This document shows positions 1-6,000 of a stretch of 6,698 nt of DNA, piece after piece. This stretch comes from Promethearchaeota archaeon. GTDB taxonomy: Archaea > Asgardarchaeota > Lokiarchaeia > Sigyniarchaeales > SOKP01. Below the pieces are notes generated by a model that made no database searches, was not told the DNA's origin, and saw only the letters and a list, made by a program, of their open reading frames with translations. Made by a program: the position numbers and the translations under genes. Each line of letters opens with the position of its first letter. The first letter of the stretch is position 1. The stretch covers positions 1 to 6,698 of the forward strand of contig JAUWNA010000109.1 in assembly GCA_030612905.1 (NCBI GenBank), in the 5' to 3' direction.

Positions 1-1
1 T

Positions 2-205
2 TTAAATCATAACGTAAAAACATTAATAAGAATTGCTAAAACTTATAGCGTAGACGGGAAAATGTCTCTTTCTGAATTTAAAGAATATGCTGAAGAAGAA
101 GATATAATTGAAAAAAAGTTTTATGCTCATTTAAATCAAGCTTGCTATTTGGGGTATCTTAAAAGAACTGCTAAAGAAGTGCATTTCATAAAGGATTACG
201 ACTAA
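2..205 (+). CDS. 3' end of an unidentified gene; C-terminal winged-helix-like domain (partial)
   Basis: The frame is open from the left edge and ends in TAA after 67 visible codons; the start lies outside the window. The visible piece reads like a winged helix-turn-helix. There is a first helix around residues 4-16 (VKTLIRIAKTYS), then a G-K-M-S-L-S-E-F turn into a second helix, then a third helix around residues 36-52. A short wing follows (LKRTAKEVHFIKD). That order is typical of the C-terminal winged helix on many archaeal DNA-binding or replication proteins; the MCM helicase tail is one family with a similar layout. The match is too short to name the protein, and no catalytic motif is visible. 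The gene is convergent with the next one, with 19 bp between stop codons. Coding status is well supported by the open frame, the charged and aromatic composition, and the T-rich tract just after the stop. Function is unknown. Confidence 0.65.
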   Translation, partial: LNHNVKTLIRIAKTYSVDGKMSLSEFKEYAEEEDIIEKKFYAHLNQACYLGYLKRTAKEVHFIKDYD

Positions 206-206
206 A

Positions 207-233
207 TTCCTTTTTAATTCTTTTTTATTTTAG
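207..233 (+). terminator. Oligo-T transcription terminator for the leftmost gene
   Basis: Directly after the TAA stop, the plus strand carries two runs, TTTTT (about 210-215) and TTTTTT (221-226), within a pyrimidine-rich stretch. There is no stem-loop. Archaeal RNA polymerase commonly stops at such U-rich tracts without a hairpin. The tract runs into the 3' end of the opposing gene, so the two transcripts would overlap slightly. Confidence 0.4.
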
Positions 234-743
234 ATATTCTTCAGAATTAATTTGAGAATGTTCTATTTCTTTTTTTCTTAGTTTGCGTTGTGAGATTAAA
301 GTTTTATTCTTTTTATTTCTAATAATAATTATCAAATAGCCAGCAGGAATTGAAATAACAAATCCCCATAGTGGAGATTTGAATATTAATAAAATACTGC
401 CAAGTGGATAAAGAACACGACATATAAATTTAACTGTTCGATTTTTAAGTGATTTTTTTCTTGTAATTTGAATTGTATATTGGATAATTGAGGGAATCCA
501 ACAAACTAAAAAAATAATGAGAAATATAGGCAAACTAATGGAATTTACTATATAATAATAAAATACATTGCCTATTATTAATGCAAAAGTCGCACCCAAA
601 GCAAAAGCAAAACATCCTATACAAACAGCATAGTTAAATATGTAAAATACATGGTCATCGAAATCGAGGCGTTTTGATTTATGATGAGCTAACCATTGGA
701 TTACTTTTTTATCCTTTTGAAGATCATCTTTTTGGTGTTGCAT
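225..743 (-). CDS. Small basic multi-pass membrane protein, function unknown
   Basis: The protein has 172 residues and is not from a family I recognise. The N-terminal 30 residues are polar and charged (KDDLQKDKK, HHKSKR). Hydrophobic segments follow at about 35-64, 68-93, 106-121 and 124-141, suggesting four membrane spans. The segments at 93-105 and 142-160 are lysine/arginine-rich (TRKKSLKNR, RNKKNK, RKLRKKE). By the positive-inside rule both would lie in the cytosol, with both termini inside. No enzyme motif, metal site or signal peptide is visible. The ATG at 741-743 is preferred because an AT-rich TATA-like box lies about 24 bases upstream, which fits a leaderless archaeal transcript, and there is no Shine-Dalgarno sequence. 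The gene lies 96 bp downstream of the zinc-ribbon gene on the same strand, so co-transcription is possible but not required. Confidence 0.75.
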   Translation of the reverse strand: MQHQKDDLQKDKKVIQWLAHHKSKRLDFDDHVFYIFNYAVCIGCFAFALGATFALIIGNVFYYYIVNSISLPIFLIIFLVCWIPSIIQYTIQITRKKSLKNRTVKFICRVLYPLGSILLIFKSPLWGFVISIPAGYLIIIIRNKKNKTLISQRKLRKKEIEHSQINSEEYLK

Positions 744-762
744 CTTTCTATTCTAGTTTTAT

Positions 763-770
763 TATGTAAA
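763..770 (-). promoter_or_regulatory. TATA-like box upstream of the four-span membrane protein
   Basis: Read on the minus strand the box is TTTACATA, centred about 24 bases before the ATG at 743. Archaeal TATA boxes sit about 25 bases before the transcription start, so this spacing would put transcription at or next to the start codon (a leaderless mRNA). The region is AT-rich throughout, so a chance match is possible. Confidence 0.3.
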
Positions 771-839
771 ATTTTATGATCTTTAGATTATGCTTTAGTC
801 CTTATTAATTGAAATAAATGAATTGCAAGAACGGGAATT

Positions 840-1241
840 CTAGCAATCACAACCTCCACAATCACAATCTCCGCAATCACAACCTCCACAACCTCCACCA
901 CTACCTCTTCGGCGGCTTCCAGGACTACACACACAACAAATTATAATACTCCCTACTATAAGTATTGTTATTCCTGTACTGGGTATCATTCGTATTCCAA
1001 ATATAAAAAATATTCCAATTGCAAAAACAATACAAACACCTGCAATTATCCTACCTATAGTATTTGATGATCTTGTTGTGGTAGTTGAAGTTCCTTGATC
1101 GGGCATTGGTGTTGGTTGAGTCGGTTGAGTTGGTTGAGTTGGTTGAGTTTGACTGCTAGTTAAACCATCAGTAGGTTCTCCACAAAAACCACAAAATTTT
1201 GCGTCATCAAGTATCTCTAAACCACATTTAGTACAATGCAT
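840..1241 (-). CDS. Zinc-ribbon membrane protein with TQP linker and cysteine-rich tail
   Basis: The protein has 133 residues and four clear parts. Residues 1-22 form a minimal zinc ribbon: MHCTKCG with C3/C6 and FCGFCG with C17/C20. This is the CxxC-x10-CxxC pattern common in archaeal and bacterial zinc-ribbon membrane proteins, and it probably binds one zinc ion. Residues 27-58 are a flexible linker of repeated TQP followed by Ser/Thr. Residues 62-83 and 89-106 are two hydrophobic spans; the second ends in C102, C103 and C105. After a basic GSRRRG turn, residues 118-133 hold seven cysteines in sixteen residues, in the pentapeptide pattern CG(G/D)CD three times plus a final C. With two spans, both cysteine-rich ends would face the same side, probably the cytosol. 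The tail could bind metal, like a metallothionein, or be lipid-modified; the sequence does not decide. No Shine-Dalgarno sequence precedes the ATG. The biological role is unknown. Confidence 0.85.
   Translation of the reverse strand: MHCTKCGLEILDDAKFCGFCGEPTDGLTSSQTQPTQPTQPTQPTPMPDQGTSTTTTRSSNTIGRIIAGVCIVFAIGIFFIFGIRMIPSTGITILIVGSIIICCVCSPGSRRRGSGGGCGGCDCGDCDCGGCDC
844..888. repeat. Three tandem 15-bp units encoding the cysteine-rich tail
   Basis: Three adjacent 15-bp units start at 844, 859 and 874. The first and third are identical (CAATCACAACCTCCA) and the second differs at two positions. Read on the minus strand, each encodes one CG(G/D)CD pentapeptide. The unit length is a multiple of three, so gain or loss of a unit keeps the frame and would change the number of cysteines. 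Confidence 0.7.
1114..1149. repeat. Four tandem 9-bp units encoding the TQP linker
   Basis: Four units of GGTTGAGT(C/T) run head to tail; only the last base of the first unit differs. On the minus strand they encode consecutive Thr-Gln-Pro triplets. The array is in frame, so slippage would lengthen or shorten the linker between the zinc ribbon and the membrane without breaking the gene. Confidence 0.8.
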
Positions 1242-1272
1242 TTCAATTCAAAATTTATTTTATTGGAATCCA

Positions 1273-1296
1273 TTTTAATATTTAATATAAAATAAA
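1273..1296 (-). promoter_or_regulatory. AT-rich TATA-like region upstream of the zinc-ribbon gene
   Basis: On the minus strand this stretch reads TTTATTTTATATTAAATATT followed by AAAA. Any TATA box inside it would lie about 35-50 bases before the ATG at 1241, implying a short leader of roughly 10-25 bases. Several overlapping TATA-like words are present, so the exact box cannot be chosen by eye. Confidence 0.25.
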
Positions 1297-1305
1297 TGAA
1301 GATAC

Positions 1306-1324
1306 TCTACAATTTAAATGTAGA
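1306..1324. promoter_or_regulatory. Short palindrome between divergent promoters, possible operator
   Basis: The 6-base arms TCTACA and TGTAGA flank a 7-base spacer (ATTTAAA), giving a 19-bp near-palindrome of the size bound by dimeric archaeal winged-helix regulators. It sits in the 217-bp region between the zinc-ribbon gene and the phosphodiesterase gene. Arms this short can arise by chance in AT-rich DNA, so this is only a candidate. The rest of 1242-1458 shows no convincing small gene or structured RNA. Confidence 0.2.
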
Positions 1325-1411
1325 AGCATTAGACAGAAAAGAATTTTAAAAAAGTGCAAAAATAAATTTTTCAAATAATTTTGATCATTACTTCAACAAA
1401 TTGCCATAACG

Positions 1412-1426
1412 CTTATTAATAAAAAA
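1412..1426 (+). promoter_or_regulatory. TATA-like box upstream of the membrane phosphodiesterase
   Basis: The sequence CTTATTAATAAAAAA is centred about 40 bases before the ATG at 1459. That would place transcription near 1445 and leave a leader of about 14 bases. No Shine-Dalgarno sequence lies before the start codon. A second AT-rich word closer to the gene (1438-1450) is an alternative. Confidence 0.3.
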
Positions 1427-1458
1427 TTCGAAGTATTATTACATAATTTAATAAAAAA

Positions 1459-3003
1459 ATGGTAAAAATGGATATCAACTCATTTCTAAGAAGAAAAGGA
1501 AAAAAATGGTTGCTCCTTGATTTGGCTTTAATAGTAAATATGGCTGTTTTAACGGTAATAATGCTAATTTTTCATGTATATTGGGGGGATATTAATATAA
1601 TTGTTTCTGATTATGTTAGTTTTGATATAAACCTCGTATTTATAATTTTTGTGATCTTATTACTTCCGTTAATTTATGGAGCTGCGATTCTTCACGTGCA
1701 TCTTAGAAATATTAAAAAAAATAACGAAATTAAACCTTGTATCCTAAACAAAATTTTACCAATAGCTCTAATGTTCATATATTCAAGTCTATTCGCACTA
1801 TTATTAGACTCTTTAGAACAATACGCCCGATTAATTCCTCAAGTTATTGATTTTTATAGTATCTTTTTCACAATACCATTTTCGTTTTTACTTATTTTGG
1901 GCTTATATCCTTTGATAAAATCAATCCCACTATGGAAAAATCATTTATCAAATAGGATATTAAATGTAGAAATAAAGTCAAAAGCTATTTTAGGACTTTT
2001 AATTATGGGATATTTTTTAGCTTTCGCGTCCCCGCTATTGTTTATACCCTCAAATGTAATTTCTGGCGATTTACCTACCAAACCCAACATTATAGCGCAT
2101 AGAGGTGCATCGCATTTAGCTCCAGAAAACACTATCGTAGCGGGAGAAGTAGCGGTAGAACGCGGAGCTATAGGTTGGGAAGTCGATATAAGAATTTCTG
2201 TTGACGGAAAATTAATTTTGATGCATGATGATACTCTCACACGAACCACTAATGTAGAGGATGTTTTTCCAAATCGTAAGAACGACCTCACTGAAACATT
2301 CACACTTTCTGAACTCAGACAATTAGACGCTGGTAGGTGGTTTGCGGACAAAGATCCATACGGGGCGTTAGCTTTTGGCCGTATTTCAAAAGAAGACGGA
2401 GACAATTACAATGGCATACAAATCCCTACATTTGAGGAAGTTTTAAATTTCACAAGAGATAATGGCTTAATAATAGATTTTGATACTAAATCACCATCAT
2501 CCAGCCACCTCTATAGTGATGTTTATTTTGAAACAATTTTAAACGAAACACTCGAATCGGGAATTAATTTAACAAAGGTAATGATTTTCACTAGCAACGC
2601 TGAATGGATTGATTTGATCAACCAAAAAAATGCCACTGATATTTTATTAGGCATGGATATGAGCTCTAATCCTTCCTTAGAAGAATTCGAAACGTCTGAA
2701 TACAATTATACAATTATCAAAACGGGTGATGAATACTCTAACGAATTATATAGATCGTTTTATTTAAACAATATCCCCGTTATGGTATATACAATCGATA
2801 GTATCGAAAGATTCAATCAACTCTGGTGCTTAGGGACGGCTTTTGTTATGACTAACGAAGTACACACTTTTAACGATCTAAAAAACCCAATCTGGTATCT
2901 TAATATAGAAAGTTACATCCTTCTTTGGAACATTATATACATCGCAGCTTTAAGTTCTCTGATTATTACAAAATTTGTCTTACTTAAAAAAAGAAAAGAA
3001 TAG
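1459..3003 (+). CDS. Six-transmembrane glycerophosphodiester phosphodiesterase, GDE2/GDE3/GDE6-like
   Basis: This 514-residue membrane enzyme is expected to hydrolyse glycerophosphodiesters to glycerol phosphate plus an alcohol, with a divalent metal. Membrane helices lie at about 17-40, 57-80, 98-117, 133-154 and 176-197. The GDPD barrel follows at about 205-475 and a sixth helix at 485-509. Basic loops (RRKGKK, LRNIKK, the 153-176 loop, the KKRKE tail) place both termini in the cytosol and the catalytic domain outside the cell. The catalytic pattern is intact: H214-R215-G, APENT with E223, E241-V-D243, and H256-D257. Family-specific stretches match what I remember of animal GDE2: TRTTNVEDVFP after the second histidine, LDAGRWF, QLWCLG near the barrel end, and NPIWY before the last helix. 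D342 stands where many GDPDs have Glu, and the usual TD near the end is TN (N466). ATG 1459 is used; an in-frame ATG three codons later is equally possible. The natural substrate is unknown. A generic bacterial-type membrane GDPD is the alternative, but the helix arrangement argues against it. Confidence 0.93.
   Translation: MVKMDINSFLRRKGKKWLLLDLALIVNMAVLTVIMLIFHVYWGDINIIVSDYVSFDINLVFIIFVILLLPLIYGAAILHVHLRNIKKNNEIKPCILNKILPIALMFIYSSLFALLLDSLEQYARLIPQVIDFYSIFFTIPFSFLLILGLYPLIKSIPLWKNHLSNRILNVEIKSKAILGLLIMGYFLAFASPLLFIPSNVISGDLPTKPNIIAHRGASHLAPENTIVAGEVAVERGAIGWEVDIRISVDGKLILMHDDTLTRTTNVEDVFPNRKNDLTETFTLSELRQLDAGRWFADKDPYGALAFGRISKEDGDNYNGIQIPTFEEVLNFTRDNGLIIDFDTKSPSSSHLYSDVYFETILNETLESGINLTKVMIFTSNAEWIDLINQKNATDILLGMDMSSNPSLEEFETSEYNYTIIKTGDEYSNELYRSFYLNNIPVMVYTIDSIERFNQLWCLGTAFVMTNEVHTFNDLKNPIWYLNIESYILLWNIIYIAALSSLIITKFVLLKKRKE
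2986..3000 (-). terminator. T-rich tract ending the giant minus-strand gene
   Basis: Read on the minus strand, the tract is TTCTTTTCTTTTTTT, beginning about 20 bases after the TGA stop at 3021. It is formed by the AAA/AAG lysine codons at the end of the phosphodiesterase gene. No hairpin is evident, so this would be a hairpin-free archaeal terminator lying inside the opposing coding sequence. Confidence 0.35.
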
Positions 3004-3020
3004 TTGAACTTTTATCAAAA

Positions 3021-6000
3021 TCAAATTTTATCTTCCTTCCTTTTTTTGAAAAAGAAGAAAAAGAATACTATTAATGTCAAAAGAACAGGAATTAAAATCG
3101 TAACTGGATTTTCTCCAGTAAGTCTGAAGATATAATAAGATATCGTCAAGATTGAGGCAAAGAAAGCAATGATTGACCCGTATTGGTTTGTAAAATTCTT
3201 TAAACGTCTAATAAATATGTATACTCGAAAATTCATTTTCTTTATAACTTCTAACTCCTTATCATCCAACTTTGCTAAAACATCTGGATTTTCGTAGTAT
3301 AACCCAATTAGGGGGTTGTATTTACCATTCAATTCTCCAGCGCTAATCAAAGAGATAAGATGTTTTTGGATTTGCTGTTTTTTTATTTTTAATTCATTCT
3401 GTAAAAAGCTTAGCGTAAGAAATTCGTTAGCAACTGCCTTTATTGCCATTTCAACATATGATTTTATTACCAACTCTTCTAAAGATTTAACTTTCTCCCT
3501 TAAAATGTCGCTAAACTCTTTTATAAAACGGTCAAAATCGTCAATTATGTGTTTATTCTTAGTTTCAAAATTATTTGATTGTTTGTTAAATTCTTTAATT
3601 AGCTCTTTGTTTTTTTTATTAACATCTTTTATTTCTTGCTCAATGTTTTTCTGTCTTTTATTTACTTTTAGAAATGCCCTTTTAAATTGTTCTGTTTCAA
3701 TATAATCTTCCACTCTCGCTTGAAGGGTACCTAATAATTGACTCAAATGAATTTTATTCTTATTTATATTGATCAATAATTTGCCACGACAATCCTCAAA
3801 TCTAGAAGTATTTATCTGTTCGTTAACAAGATATACCTTTTCTTCGTACTTTTTTAGCGTTTCGTTCTTTTTCTTAACATAGAATTCTCTTGCTTCTGTC
3901 TCAAATTTTCTTGATTCGTAAGTATTATTAATAACTAAATTCAACTTTTCTTCGATCTTTTCATCAATTTGCTTAAATTTACTTTCGACTTTTTTCTTTC
4001 TACTTTCAAGAATATCTCTCATTCTCTCATAAACTCCGATCTTTTCAATGTCTTCCGAGAGTTTATCAAATTGATTATTGAGTTCAATTTGAAGGGCATT
4101 ATATTTGCTGCTTATAAAATTTAGTAACTCATTAAAAAGTGTTAGATTCTGTTTTATATTTTCTATTGCTAACCGATTATTACTGATAATTGAGTTAACT
4201 CCTTTTTTGAGCTCCATGTTTTCGATTCTTGCTTCGTCAACATTTAACTCTTTAACCTTCACATCGTATCGCTTATTAACAGTTTCCTCTAATTTGCTCA
4301 AATCATCAATTCTATTCTGAATTTCTAACAAATTAACTCCTAAAGTTTTATTTTTTATACAAGAATCGTAAAGTGCTAAAAATTTTCCAATAGATTCATG
4401 CGTTTGTTTCAAAATCCTGTTTTCTATGTAATTTTTTAGCTCTCGACCCTTGTAATATTCCTCTGTATGAACTATTAGTTCCTTTTTCTCTTCAAATAAA
4501 TCTCCTTGTAATTTGGAAATTTCTATCAAATTCTTTATCCTTGGAATTACGGCTTTACATTTGAGGTCTAACTTACTAGCTAACATCTTAATATCTATTT
4601 TATCTGTGTTTTTCTCCTTACTCATAAGTATTATTTCGTTAGAAATTATATTGTCTACATATTCTTCTTTTAATTCGGTTATTTCTTCGTTTAAAAAATC
4701 TTTAAATTTGTTCCATTGTATTGTCGTAATCGAATTTTCTTCAAACTCATCAACAATCCCTTTTAGATCAATTAACTTTTTGGAAAATTTCTTAGTATGC
4801 TCGTTAAATTCAATAAGTATCTTGTCAAAACCGTTAACAACATCGACAATTTTTTTAATTCTATTTCGATTGAGATATATTTTATAATTCTCTAATTTAT
4901 CTTTGAAGCGTGTAATTGTACTAGATATAAAATTATCAAAATCTTCAATCTTTGCCCTATTTCTCTCTTCAATAACTTTTTCCTTTATAAATTGCACTTG
5001 TTCAGCTACTAAATCAATAATATTTATTTCAAGACGATCTAACTTCTCCTGCAAGTATTTATAAAGAAGGTAAAGCTTTTGTTTGAATTTTATTTCTTTT
5101 TTCACAATCGATTTTAAATCTTTAATCTCTTCAGTTTTTTGTTTTAATAAAACATCGGCTTCCTTTTTGATGGTTTTAAACGCGTCATGAAATTCATTAT
5201 TAATAACTTTATTTTTCACATTTTCTCTTATTTCTAATATCCCCGTTTGGATATTATCCTTGACATTCCCGATTTTGTCATTTAATTCGTTAAAAAATTG
5301 AAATCCATTAGTGTAATCTGCAAAAATCGAATCAAATTTCGATTTTGATTCGACCCAATTATTAATTATTTTTCTATGTTTTTTTACTACTTTTTTTTCC
5401 TTTACTGTAATTTGGTGAGAAATATTATAGACGATTTCATCGTATTTATTTACATATTGCGATATTTTGTTAAACGCTTGAACGATAAGATCGAATTTTT
5501 CTTTACTATAGCCGTCTTCAAGAATTTCTACAACAAAATTCTTAAAAGTATCTAATTCGCGATTTATATAATCTTGAATATTATATACCTTAGTATCTAA
5601 TTCATCTAAGATTACAATATACTTTTTTAATTGCTCTTTTTCTTGAATTCTTCCTTGAAGATATTTATTTAATTCTTTCATTCTATTCTGCAAAAGCGAG
5701 TAGGCTTTGTTCCATTGCGATATTTCAGACCCTAAGGTAGCTTGTAAATTAATATAAATTAATTCTTGATTAAACCCAGTTTCAATTGTTTCGTTTAAGA
5801 AATCAGCTTCCATCAAAGCGTCCCGCATGATAAACTTTAATCTTTCTTTAGCAAACTCAACTTCGTCTATTAAAAGATAAGACTCAATTTCTTCCCTAAT
5901 CTGTGGAATTGTATTCTCTAATTTTAAAGTCATATTATAGATATCGTTTTTAAATTCTTTTAATTTAGATTTTTCCTCGTATAACCTCTCCGTATTAATC

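Noticed and set aside
1242..1458. Possible tRNA or structured RNA in the divergent intergenic region
   Set aside because: There is no cloverleaf, T-loop consensus or GC-rich stem; only AT-rich promoter-like sequence and one short palindrome are visible.
1941..2405. 154-codon open frame on the minus strand inside the phosphodiesterase gene
   Set aside because: It lies antisense to the conserved GDPD catalytic region and its translation has no recognisable domain; it is a shadow of that gene.
2523..2705. 60-codon minus-strand open frame inside the phosphodiesterase gene
   Set aside because: It is short, has no domain and is fully antisense to a well-supported gene.
3316..4887. Three plus-strand open frames (3316-3705, 4105-4320, 4513-4887) rich in Phe, Leu and Ser
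   Set aside because: All are antisense to the coiled-coil gene. The Phe/Leu/Ser composition is what lysine/glutamate-rich coiled-coil codons give when read on the opposite strand.
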